Below, piece by piece: positions 44,724 through 57,526 of a stretch of 64,000 nt of DNA (within the stretch, counting starts at the first letter, position 1; every line of letters starts with the position of its first letter). The stretch is taken from NCBI GenBank assembly GCA_028752905.1, contig JAQNBH010000011.1, positions 28,796,678-28,860,677 on the forward strand, written 5' to 3'. The stretch is from Cladorhizidae sp. MBARI D1340-BT2. Taxonomy: Eukaryota > Porifera > Demospongiae > Poecilosclerida > Cladorhizidae. A program made the translations under genes and the position numbers. A model generated the notes under the pieces. The model saw only the letters and a program-made list of their open reading frames with translations. It did not search any database and had not been told where the DNA came from.

Positions 44724-46335
44724 GGGGGGACTATGCGTCAAAACCACAAAATAGTTGTACCTATTTCTAATTGTCATAACTTTTTTTCTCTTTCGTCTAC
44801 ACAAGTATTTATGATACAAAGTCTTTATTATTCTGTGTTTGTTTTTATAAAGTGTTAATATCTCTATATAATTTTCTCAGAAGATACATGCAGAAACATC
44901 GAGGTGACTCCAAGATATTTGTGGCAGACATAGCTGCCTAATGATTTGAAGTTATTTACTCATAATTGGTGTGTGGGTTGCTAAGGAGTGTCTCAGTGAT
45001 ATCCATGGAGCAAAGTTACCATATGTTGTCATGTTGATTAGTTACACACTTACAGAGTCTGAAAAACTGATAAAAACTAGAGGCTACCTCTTCTAACTAA
45101 TATCTCTTGGCAATCCTTGCAGTAAACAAAAATCTGATTCATGGGTATCACAGAGTACTAAAAGAGCTCTAAAATGACATACATAGCCAAAAAATTGAGC
45201 AAACTTTTTAAAAGTTATTCTCGCAACAAAAATATTACCATTAATTATGGGAATAAGCATTCTAAGTTTGGAAAATGAAATGTTTGAGTTAGCACTGAAA
45301 TAACTTGACAAAATATGTTCTTTTACAATTTTTAGCAATTCCTTAATCTGTTTTTTTTTACTTCCGTGACTCTTGGGGTTTTCTGTGCCTATATCTACAT
45401 GTAAGAAAGAAAAATATGATGAAAATTGTTATGGAACTTTCCTTTACAGCTGAATGTTTTTGCATTTCAAAGAAATGTATGATGAAGTAGATCCACCATA
45501 ACTTTGAAAGAAGCATCCTATGTCTCCAAAACTTTGGAAATAGCAAGTAGATAGATGCAACAACAGTTTGAACTGATTTCATGTGTAGTCGCCAGGGGTG
45601 TGTGTGGGGGGAGGGGGGTGGGGGGAACTTAGTATATGCAGGTCATTTTATTCCCTATTTCCTTATGCTTTGTTCCTAATGATATGTTAAATGTCTCTGC
45701 AGACATATTTTCTGGGAAGATACATCAAGATCCCTAAATAAGTTGATCTATCCTGCCTAATGATATGTTGAATGTCCCTGCAGACATATTTTCTCGGAAG
45801 ATACATCAAGATCCCTAAATAAGTTGATCTATCTTGCAGTACAATTCATAACTGCCCTAATTAACAAGACCAAAGTCCCAGATTTTGTCAACTGATAGAG
45901 AAGGCCCTTATCTACAACATGTGAACAGATTATTAATAAATGTAGTGGTTTTTCACAGGCAGGCCACCGCTTTGGCAACTGGAAAACACCAGGAAAAATC
46001 CCAAACCTTACCACTTCAAATTACCATAACTTGCTAATACTTAGAGTACTCAAAATTTTGGCAAATACAAAAGACAGATAATTAGAATGGCTACCCGGTG
46101 ATAAAAAATTATCTTTTTTGGGTTAAGTGTAGCCAAGTTATGAGCTATACGGCAAAAGAACAAGATTTTGGGGGGGAAATTAGAAACATATAGATCAAAT
46201 TAGGGCAAATATCATGCAAGATGTGTCCTCTTTGTAGTTTCTTGATCTGTTACATGGGGGGGAAAAGTGTTTGCCAGAAGAAGGGGGGGGAAAAGGGGAA
46301 AAAGAAAGTTCGAATTTTGGAGGCATAGCCCCCCC
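44724..46335. mobile_element. TTAA-flanked non-autonomous DNA element, copy 2 (1612 bp)
   Basis: Same length and ends as copy 1, flanked by TTAA at 44720-44723 and 46336-46339. Differs by scattered substitutions (for example GCGTCAAAACC for GCATCAAAACC at the left end). Because the flanking satellite is duplicated too, this is a copy made by array duplication and not a second insertion. Confidence 0.87.
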
Positions 46336-49300
46336 TTAAGCCATGTACTCTGGTGTGTACCAAGCCATAAACTCTGGTATGCATCAAGCCATGAACTCTG
46401 GTGTGTATCAAGCGATGAATTCTGGTGTGTAGCAAGACATGAACTCTGGTGTGTAGCAGTCATGAACTCTGTATCAAGCCATGAACTCTGGTATGCAGCA
46501 AACCATGAAATTTAGTTTGCATCAAGCAATGAACTCTGGTGTGCATCAAGCCATGAACTCTGGTGTGCATCAAACCATGAAATTTAGTTTGCATGAAGCA
46601 ATGAACTCCGGTGTGCATCAAGCCATGAACTCTGGTGTGCATCAAGCCATGAACTCTTGTGCGCATCAAGCCATGAATTTTGGTATGCATCAAGCTATGA
46701 AAACTGTTGTGTAGCAAGACATGAACTCTGGTGTGTAGCAGTCATGAACTCTCTCTCAAGCCATGAAGTCAGGCGTCTAAAGCCATGAACTCTGGTGTGT
46801 TTCAAGCCATGAACTCTGGTGTACTTCAAGCCATGAATACTGGTGTGTATCAAGCTATTAACTCTGGTTTGCATCAAGCCATGAACTCTGGTATGTAGTA
46901 AGGCATGAATGCTGGCGTGCATCAAGCCAGTAACTCTGGTGTGTATCAAGCTAAGAATTGTGGTCTGTAGCAAGACATGAACTCTGGTGTGTAGCAGTCA
47001 TGAACTCTGTATCAAGCCATGAACTCTGGTGTGTAGCAACTCTTGAACACTGGTATGTTAAGCCTTGAACTCTGGTGTGCAACAAGTCATGATCTCTGGT
47101 GTGCATCAAACCATGAACTCAGGTGTGCATCAAGCTATGAACACTGGCATGCAGCAAGCTATGAACTCTGATGTGTATCAAGCTATGTATGAACTATGAT
47201 GTGTAGCAAGACATGAACTCTGGTGTATATCAGTCATTAACTCTGTATCAAGCCATGAACACTGGTGTCTTAAGCCATGAACTCTGGAGTGTGTCAAGCC
47301 ATGAACTCTGGTGTGCATCAAGCCATGAACTCTGGTGTGCATCAAGCCATGAACTCTGGTCTGTATCAAGCTATATGAACTCTGGTGTGTAGCAAAACAT
47401 GAATTCTAGTGTGTATCAAGCTATGAACTCCAGTCTCTATCAAGCTATATGAATTCTGGTATGTAGCAAGACATGAATCCTGGTGTGCATCAAGCCATGA
47501 ACTCTGGTGTGCATCAAGCCATGAACTCTTGTGCGCATCAAGCCATGAATTCTGGTGTGCATCAAGCCATTAACTCAGGTGTGCATCAAGCCATCAACTT
47601 TGATGTGCAACAAGCCAAGAACTCTGGTGTGTATCAGGCTATGAACTCTGGTGTGTAGCAAGACATGAACTCTGGCGGGAATCAAGCTATGAATTCTGGT
47701 CTGTATCAAGCTATGAACTTGGGTGTGTAGCAAGTTATGAGGTATGGTGTGTAGCAGTCATGAACTCTGTATTAAGCCATGAACTCTGTTGTCTCAAGCC
47801 ATGAACTCTGGTTTGCAGCAAGCCATAAACTCTGGTGTGCGCATCAAGCCATGAACTTCGGTGTGCATCAAGCCATGAACTCTGGTGGGTATGAAGCTAT
47901 GAACTCTGTTTTGTAGCAAACCATGAACACATGCATGCAGCAAGCCATGAACTCTGGCATGCGCAAGCCATGAACTCTGGTGTGTATCAAGCTATTAACT
48001 CTGGGGTGTAGCAAGACATGAAATTTGGCGTACAGCAAGCCATGAACTCTGGTGTACATCAAGCCATGAACTCTGGTGTGCATCAAGCCATGAACTTTGG
48101 TGTGCATTGAGCTAAGAACGATGATGTGCATGAAGCCATGAACTCTGGTGTAGTTCAAGCCATGAACTCTGGTGTGCATCAAGCCATGAACTCTGGTTTG
48201 CATCAAGCCATGAACTCTGGTGTGCATCAAGCCATAAATTTTGGTGTGCATCAAGCTATGAACTCTGGTGGGTAGCAAGCCTTGAACTCTGGAATGGAGC
48301 ATGCCATGAACTCTGGCATGTATTAAGCCATGAACTCTGGTGTGTATCAAGCTATAAACACTGTTGTGTTGCAAGACATGAACTCAAGTGTATATCAGTC
48401 ATGAACTCTCTATCAAGCCATGAAGTCAGGCGTCTCAAGCCATGAACTCTGGTGTGTTTCAAGCCATGAACTCTGGTGTGCTTCAAGCCATGAACACTGG
48501 TGTGTATCAACCTATTAATTCTGGTGAGCATCAAGTCATGAACTCTGGTGTGCAACAAGCCATGAACTCTGGTGTGCATCAAGCCATGAACTCTGGTATG
48601 TAGTAAGGCATGAACTCTGGCGTGCATCAAGCCAGTAACTCTGGTGTGTATCAAGCTAAGAATTCTGGTCTGTAGCAAGACATGAACTCTGGTGTGTAGC
48701 AGTCATGAACTCTGTATCAAGCCATGAACTCTGGTGTGTGTAGCAACCCTTGAACACTGGTATGTTAAGCCTTGAACTCTGGTGTGCAACAAGTCATGAT
48801 CTCTGGTGTGCATCAAGCTATGAACACTGGCATGCAGCAAGCTATGAACTCTGATGTGTATCAAGCTATGTATGAACTATGATGTGTATCAAGACATGAA
48901 CTCTGGTGTATATCAGTCATTAACTCTGTATCAAGCCATGAACACTGGTGTCTTAAGCCATGATATCTGGAGTGTGTCAAGCCATGAACTCTGGTGTGCA
49001 TCAAGCCATGAACTCTGGTGTGCATCAAGCCATGAACTCTGGTCTGTATCAAGCTATATGAACTCTGGTGTGTAGCAAAACATGAATTCTAGTGTGTATC
49101 AAGCTATGAACTCCAGTCTCTATCAAGCTATATGAATTCTGGTGTGTAGCAAGACATGAACTCTGGTGTGCATCAAGCCATGAACTCTGGAGGCTATCAA
49201 GCTATGAACTCTGGTCTGTATCAAGCTATCAACTCGGGTGTGTAGCAAGTTATGAGGTCTTGTGTGTAGCAGTCATGAACTCTGTATCAAGCCATGAAGT

Positions 49301-50727
49301 CTGGCGTCTCAAGCCATGAACTCTGGTGTGTTTCAAGCCATGAACTCTGGTGTGTATCAAGCTATTAACTCTGGTGTGCATCAACCTATGAACTCTGGTG
49401 TGCATTAAGCCATGAACTCTGGTATGCATCAAGCCATGAACTCTGGTGTGGAACAAGCCATTAACTCTAGTGTGCATCAAGCCATGAACACAGGTGTACA
49501 TCAAGCTATGAACACTGGAATGCAGCAAGCTATGAACTCTGATGTGTATCAAGCTATGAACTCTGGTGTTTAGCAAGCCATGAATTCTGGCGTGCAGCAA
49601 GCCATTAACTCTGGCATGCTTCAAGCCATGAACTCAGGTGTGTATCAAGCTATGAACTCTGGGGTGTAGCAAAACATGAACTCGGATGTGTAGCAAGAAA
49701 TGAATTCTGGTGTGTAGCAGTCATGAACCCTGTTTCAAGCCATGAACTCTGGTGTCTCAAGCCATGAACTCTGGTGTGTGTCAAGCCATGAACTCTGGTG
49801 TGCATCAAGCCATGAACTATGGTGTGCATCAAGCCATGAACTCTGTTGCACATCAAGCCATGCACTCTGGTGTTCATCAACCCATGAACTCTGGTGTGCA
49901 TCACCAATGAACTCTGGTTTGCATCAAGCCGTGAACTTTGGTGTACATCAAGTCATGAACTCTGGTGGGTATCAAGCCAATAACTCTGGTGTGTAGCAAT
50001 CCATGAACTCTGGCATACATCGAGGCATTAACTCTGGTGTGTATCAATGTGTGTATCAGGATATGTACTCTGGATTGTAGCAGTCATGAACTCTGTTTCA
50101 AGCCATGAACTCTGGTGTGCAGCAAGCCATGAACGCTGGTGTGTTAAGCCATGTCCTCTGGTGTACCAAGCCATGAACTCTGGTATGCATCAAGCCATGA
50201 ACTCTGGTTTGCAACAAGCCATGAACTCTGGTGTGCATCAAGCCATGAACACATGTGTACATCAAGCTATGAACACTTGCATGCGGCAAGCTATGAACTC
50301 TGATGTGTATCAAGCTATGAACTCTGGTGTGTAGTAAGACATGAATTCTGGCATGCAGCAAGCCATGAACTCCAGGGTGCATCACGCCATGAACTCTGGT
50401 GTGTATCAAGCTATGGACTCCAGTGTGTAGCAACACATGAACTCTGCTGTATAGCAGACATGAACTCTGTTCTGTATCAAGCCATAAAATCTGGTGTCTC
50501 AAGCCATGAACTCTGGTATGTATCAAGCCTTGAACTCTGGCGTGCATCAAGCCATGAAATTTAGTTTGCATCAAGCAATGAACTCTGGTGTGCATCAAGC
50601 CATGAACCCTGGTGTGCATAAAGCCATGAACTTTGGTACACATCAAGCCAAGAAATATGGTGTACATCAAGCCATGAACAACTCTGGTGTACATCAAGCC
50701 ATGAACTATGGCTTGCATCAACCCATG

Positions 50728-52850
50728 AACCCTGGTTTGCATCAAGCCATGAACTTTGGTGTGCATCAAGCCATGAACTCTGGCATGCATCAAGCCATAA
50801 ACTCTGGTGTTTATCAAGCTATGAACTCTGGTGTGTAGCAAGACATGAACTCTGGTGTGTATCAAGCTATGAGCTCTGGGGTGTAGCAAAACATGAACTG
50901 TGGTGTGTAGCAAGACATTAACTCTGGTGTGTAGCAGTCATGAGCTCTATATCAAGCAATGAACTCTGGTATCTCAAGCCATGTACTCTGGTGTGTGTCA
51001 AGCCATTAACTCTGGTGTGCATCAAGCCATGAACTTTGGTGTGAATCAAGCCATGAATTATGGTGTGCATCAAGCCATGAACAACTCTAGTGTACATCAA
51101 GCCATGAACTCTGGTGTGCATCAAGCCATGAACTTTGGTATCCATCAAGCCATGAACTTTGGTTTGCATCAAGCCATGAACTCTGGTGGGTATCAAGCCA
51201 AGAACTCTGGTGTGTAACAAGCCATGACCACTGAAGTGCAGCAAGCCATGAACTCTGGCATGAATCAAGCCATAAACTCATCAAGCTATGAACTCTGTTG
51301 GTTAGCAAGACATGAACTCTGGTGTGTAGCAGTCATGAACTCTGTATCAAGCCATGAACTCTGGTGTCTCAAGCCATGAACTCTGGTGTGTGTCAAGCCA
51401 TGAACTCTGGTGTGCATGAAGCCATGAACTCTATTGTGTATCAAGCTATTAATTCTAGTATGCATCAACCCATGAACTCTCATGTGCATCAAGCCATGAA
51501 CTCTGGTGTGCATAATGCCATGAACTCTGGTGTGTAGCAAGCCATAAACTGCGTGCATCAAGCCATTAACTCTGGTGTGTATCAAGCTATGAATTCTGGT
51601 GTGTAGCAAGACATGAACTCTGGTGTGTAGCAGTCATGAACTCTGTATCAAGCCATGAACTCTGGTGTGCAGCAAACCATGAATGCTGGTGTGTTAAGCC
51701 ATGTACTCTGGTGTGTACCAAGCCATGAACTCTGGTATGCATCAAGCCATGAACTCTGGTGTGCATCAAGCCATGAACTTTGGTGTGCATAGAGCCATGA
51801 ACTCTGGTGTACATCAACCCATGAACCCTGGTTTGCATCAAGCCATGAACTTTGGTGTGCATCAAGCCATGAACTCTGGCATGCATCAAGCCATAAACTC
51901 TGGTGTGTATCAAGCTATGAACTCTGGTGTGTAGCAAGACATGAACTCTGGTGTGTATCAAGCTATGAGCTCTGGGGTGTAGCAAAACATGAACTGTGGT
52001 GTGTAGCAAGACATTAACTCTGGTGTGTAGCAGTCATGAGCTCTATATCAAGCAATGAACTCTGGTATCTCAAGCCATGAACTCTGGTGTGTGTCAAGCC
52101 ATTAACTCTGGTGTGCATCAAGCCATGAACTTTGGTGTGAATCAAGCCATGAATTATGGTGTGCATCAAGCCATGAACAACTCTAGTGTACATCAAGCCA
52201 TGAACTCTGGTGTGCATCAAGCCATGAACTTTGGTATCCATCAAGCCATGAACTTTGGTTTGCATCAAGCCATGAACTCTGGTGGGTATCAAGCCAAGAA
52301 CTCTGGTGTGTAACAAGCCATGACCACTGAAGTGCAGCAAGCCATGAACTCTGGCATGAATCAAGCCATAAACTCATCAAGCTATGAACTCTGTTGGTTA
52401 GCAAGACATGAACTCTGGTGTGTAGCAGTCATGAACTCTGTATCAAGCCATGAACTCTGGTGTCTCAAGCCATGAACTCTGGTGTGTGTCAAGCCATGAA
52501 CTCTGGTGTGCATGAAGCCATGAACTCTATTGTGTATCAAGCTATTAATTCTAGTATGCATCAACCCATGAACTCTCATGTGCATCAAGCCATGAACTCT
52601 GGTGTGCATAATGCCATGAACTCTGGTGTGTAGCAAGCCACAAACTGTGTGCATCAAGCCATTAACTCTGGTGTGTATCAAGCTATGAATTCTGGTGTGT
52701 AGCAAGACATGAACTCTGGTGTGTAGCAGTCATGAACTCTGTATCAAGCCATGAACTCTGGTGTGCAGCAAACCATGAATGCTGGTGTGTTAAGCCATGT
52801 ACTCTGGTGTGTACCAAGCCATGAACTCTGGTATGCTTCAAGCCATGAAC
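50728..52850. repeat. Array B tandem duplication, 1096-bp offset
   Basis: 50728-51754 recurs at 51824-52850. Marker variants such as GAGCTCTGGGGTGTAGC (50872 and 51968) and CATAAACTCATCAAGC keep a 1096-bp offset. The copies differ at only a few bases. Confidence 0.87.
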
Positions 52851-55800
52851 TCTGGTGTGGAACAAGCCATTAACTCTAGTGTGCATCAAGCCATGAACAC
52901 AGGTGTACATCAAGCTATGAACACTGGAATGCAGCAAGCTATGAACTCTGATGTGTTTCAAGCTATGAAATCTGGTGTATAGCTAGACATGAACTCTGGT
53001 GTGCAGTAAGCCATAAATTCTGGTATGCTTCAAGCCATGAAATTTGGTGTGCATCAAGCCAAGAACTCTGGTGGGTATGAAGCTATGAACTCTGGTGTTT
53101 AGCAAGCCATGAACTCTGGCGTGCAGCAAGCCATTAACTCTGGCATGCATCAAGCCATGAACTCAGTTGTGTATCAAGCTATGAACTCTGGGGTTTAGCA
53201 AAACATGAACTCTGATGTGTAGCATGAAATGAACTCTGGTGTATAGCAGTGAACCTTGTTTCAAGCCATGAACTCTGGTGTCTCAAGCGATGAACTCTGG
53301 TGTGTGTCAAGCCATGAACTCTGGTGTCCATCAAGCCATGAACTATGGTGTGCATCAAGCCATGAACTCTGTTGCACATCAAGCCATGCACTCTGGTGTG
53401 CATCAACCCATGAACTCTGGTGTGCATCACCAATGAACTCTGGTTTGCATCAAGCCGTGAACTTTGGTGTGCATCAAGTCATGAACTCTGGTGGGTATCA
53501 AGCCAAGAACTCTGGTGTGTAGCATGCCATAAACTCTGGCATGCATCAAGGCATTAACTCTGGTGTGTATCAATGTGTGTATGAGGACATGTACTCTCGA
53601 GTGTAGCAGTCATGAACTCTGTATCCAGCCATGAACTCAGGTTTGCAGCAAGCCATGAATGCTAGTGTATTAAGCCATGTACTCTGGTGTGTACCAAGCC
53701 ATGAACTCTGGTATGCATCAAGCCATGAACTCTGGTTTGCAACTAGCCATGAACTCTGGTGTGTATCAAGCCATGAACTCATGTGTACATCAAGCTTGCA
53801 TGCAGCAAGCTATGAACTCTGATGTGTATCAAGCTATGAACTCTGGTGTGTAGTAAGACATGAATTCTGGCATGCAGCAAGCCATGAACTCCGGGGTGCA
53901 TCAAGCCATGAACTCTGGTGTGTATCAAGCTATGGACTCTAGTGTGTAGCAACACATGAACTCTGCTGTATAGCAGACATGAACTCTGTTCTGTATCAAG
54001 CCATAAAATCTGGTGTCTCAAGCCATGAACTCTTGTATGTGTCAAGCCTTGAACTCTGGTGTGCATCAAGCCATGAAATTTAGTTTGCATCAAGGAATGA
54101 ACTCTGGTGTGCATCAAGCCATGAACTCTGGTGTGCATCAAGCGATGAACTCTTGTGTGCACCAAGCCATGAATTCTGGTGTGCATCAAGCCATTAACTC
54201 AGGTGTGCATAAAGCCATCAACTTTGATGTGCAACAAGCAAAGAACTCTGGTGTGTATCACGCTATGAACTCTGGTGTGTAGCAAAACATGCACTCTGGT
54301 GTATATCAGTCATGAACTCTGTATCAAGCCATGAACTCTGATGTCTTAAGGCTTAAGCCATGAACTCTGGAGTGTATCAAGCCATAAACTCTTGTGTGCA
54401 TCAAGCTATGAACTCTGGTCTGTATCAAGCTATATGAACTCTGGTGTGTAGCAAAACATAAATTCTGGTCTGTATCAAGCTATAAACTCCATTGTCTAAC
54501 AAGCTATATGAATTCTGGTGTGTAGCAAGACATGAACTCTGGTGTGCATCAAGTCATGAACTCTGGCGGGAATCAAGCTATTAATTCTGGTCTGTCTCAA
54601 GCAATGAACTCAGTTGTGTAGCAAGTTATGAGGTCTGGTGTGTAGCAGTCATGAATTCTGTATTAAGCCATGAACTCTGGTGTCTCAAGCCATGAACTCT
54701 GTATTAAGCCATGAACTCTGGTGTCTCAAGCCATGAACTCTGGTGTGCAGCAAGCCATAAACTCTGGTGTACATCAAGCCATGAACTTCGGTGTGCAGCA
54801 AGCCATGAACGCTGGTGTGTTAAGCCATATCCTCTGGTGTGTACCAAGCCATGAACTGTGGTATGCATTAAGCCATGAACTCTGGTTTGCAACAAGCCAT
54901 GAACTCTGGTGTGCATCAAGCCATGAACTCATGTGTACATCAAGCTATGAACACTTGCATTCAGCAAGCTATGAACTCTGATGTGTATCAAGCTATGAAC
55001 TCTGGTGTGTAGTAAGACATGAATTCTGGCATGCAGCAAGCCATGAACTCTGGGGTGCATCAAGCCATGAACTCTGGTGTGTATCAAGCTATGGACTCTA
55101 GTGTGTAGCAACACATGAACTCTGCTGTATAGCAGACATGAACTCTGTTCTGTATCAAGCCATAAAATCTGGTGTCCCAAGCCATGAACTCTGGTATGTA
55201 TCAAGCCTTGAACTCTGGTGTGCATCAAGCCATGAAATTTAGTTTGCATCAAGCAATGAACTCTGGTGTGCATCAAGCCATGAACTCTGGTGTGCATCAA
55301 GCCAAGAACTCTTGTGTGCATCAAGCCATGAATTCTGGTGTGCATCAAGCCATTAACTCAGGTGTACATCAAGCCATCAACTTTGATGTGCAACAAGCCA
55401 ACAACTCTGGTGTGTATCAGGCTATGAACTCTGGTGTGTAGCAAGACATGCACTCTGGTGTATATCAGTCATAACAAGCTATATGAATTCTGTTGTGTAG
55501 CAAGACATGAACTCTGGTGTGCATCAAGCCATGAACTCTGGTCGGAATCAAGCTATGAATTCTGGTCTGTATCAAGCTATGAACTCGGATGTGTAGCAAG
55601 TTATGAGGTCTGGTGTGTAGCAGTCATGAACTCGGTATTAAGCCATGAACTCTGGTGTCTCAAGCCATGAACTCTGGTGTGCAGCAAGCCATAAACTCTG
55701 GTGTGCATCAAGCCATGAACTTCGGTGTGTATCAAGCCATGAACTCTGGTGGGTATGAAGCTATGAACTCTGTTGTGTAGCAAACCATGAACACAGGCAT

Positions 55801-57526
55801 GCAGCAAGCCATGAACTCTGGCATGCACAAGCCATGAACTCTGGTGTGTATCAAACTATTAACTCTGGGGTGTAGCAAGACATGAAATTTGGTGTACAGC
55901 AAGCCATGAACTCCGGGGTGCATCAAGCTATGAAATCTGGTGTGTATCAAGCTATGAACTCTGGTGTGCAGCAAGAGATGAATTCTGGTGTGTTGCCTTC
56001 ATGAAGTCTATAACTAGCCATGAACTATAAATGTCTCAAGCCATGAACTCTGGTGTGCATCAAGCCATGAACTTTGGTGTGCATCGAGCTAAGAACGATG
56101 ATGTGCATGAAGCCAAGAACTCTGGTGTAGTTCAAGCTATGAACACTGGTGTGCATCAAGCCATGAACTCTGATTTGCATCAAGCCATGAATTCTGGTGT
56201 GCATCAAGCCATAAATTTTGGTGTGCATCAAGCTATGAACTCTGGTGGGCAGCAAGCCTTGAACTCTGGAATGGAGCAAGCCTTGAACTCTGGCATGTAT
56301 CAAGCCATGAACTCTGGTGTGTATCAAGCTATGAACACTGTTGTGTTGCAAGACATGAACTCTGGTGTGTAGCAGTCATGAACTCTCTATCAAGCCATGA
56401 AGTCAGGCATCTCAAGCCATGAACTCTGGTGTGTTTCAAGCCATGAACTCTGGTGTGCTTCAAGCCATGAACACTGGTGTGTATCAAGCTATTAACTCTG
56501 GTGAGCATCAAGTCATGAACTCTGGTGTGCAACAAACCATGAACTCTGGTGTGCATCAAGCCATGAACTCTGGTATGTAGTAAGGCATGAACTCTGGTTT
56601 GCATCAAACCAGTAACTCTGGTGTGTCTCAAGCTAAGAATTCTGGTCTGTAGCAAGACATGAACTCTGGTGTGTAGCAGTCATGAACTCTGTATCAAGCC
56701 ATGAACTCTGGTGTGTAGCAAACCTTGAACACTGGTATGTTAAGCCTTGAACTCTGGTGTGCAACAATTCATGATCTCTGGTGTGCATCAAACCATGAAC
56801 TCAGGTGTGCATCAAGCTATGAACACTGGCATGCAGCAAGCTATGAACTCTGATGTGTATCAAGCTATGTATGAACTATGATGTGTAGCAAGACATGAAC
56901 TCTGGTGTATATCAGTCATTAACTCTGTATCAAGCCATGAACACTGGTGTCTTAAGCCATGAACTCTGGAGTATGTCAAGCCATGAACTCTGGTGTGCAT
57001 CAAGCCATGAACTCTGGTGTGCATCAAGCCATGAACTCTGGTCTGTATCAAGCTATATGAACTCTGGTGTGTAGCAAAACATGAATTCTAGTGTGTATCA
57101 AGCTATGAACTCCAGTCTCTATCAAGCTATATGAATTCTGGTGTGTAGCAAGACATGAACTCTGGTGTGCATCAAGCCATAAACTCTGGCGGGTATCAAG
57201 CTATGAACTCTGGTCTGTATCAAGCTATCAACTCGGATGTGTAGCAAGTTATGAGGTCTTGTGTGTAGCAGTCATGAACTCTGTATCAAGCCATGAAGTC
57301 TGGCATCTCAAGCCATGAACTCTGGTGTGTTTCAAGCCATGAACTCTGGTGTGCATCAAGCCATGAACTCTGGTGTGTATCAAGCCATGAACTCTGGTGT
57401 GCATCAAGCCATGAACTCTGGCATGTGAAGCAAGCCATGAACTCTGGCATGTATCAAGCTATGAATTCTTATCTGTAGCAACACATGAACTCTGGTGTGT
57501 AGCAGTTATGAACTACATATCAGGTA

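Larger units (their letters stand above)
40660..47510. repeat. Array B large duplication, 3766-bp offset, including the TTAA element
   Basis: From about 40660 to 43745 the sequence recurs at about 44473 to 47510 with a constant 3766-bp offset after a 47-bp deletion in the second copy near 44545. The duplicated block contains the 1612-bp element and satellite on both sides. Single-base differences are sparse. Before the deletion the offset is 3813 bp. Confidence 0.88.

Noticed and set aside
50098..50913. 271-codon minus-strand open frame in array B
   Set aside because: Pure translation of the 24-bp repeat (HTRVHGLM). The frame is open only because the unit length is a multiple of three; other copies are broken by TAG and by phase shifts.
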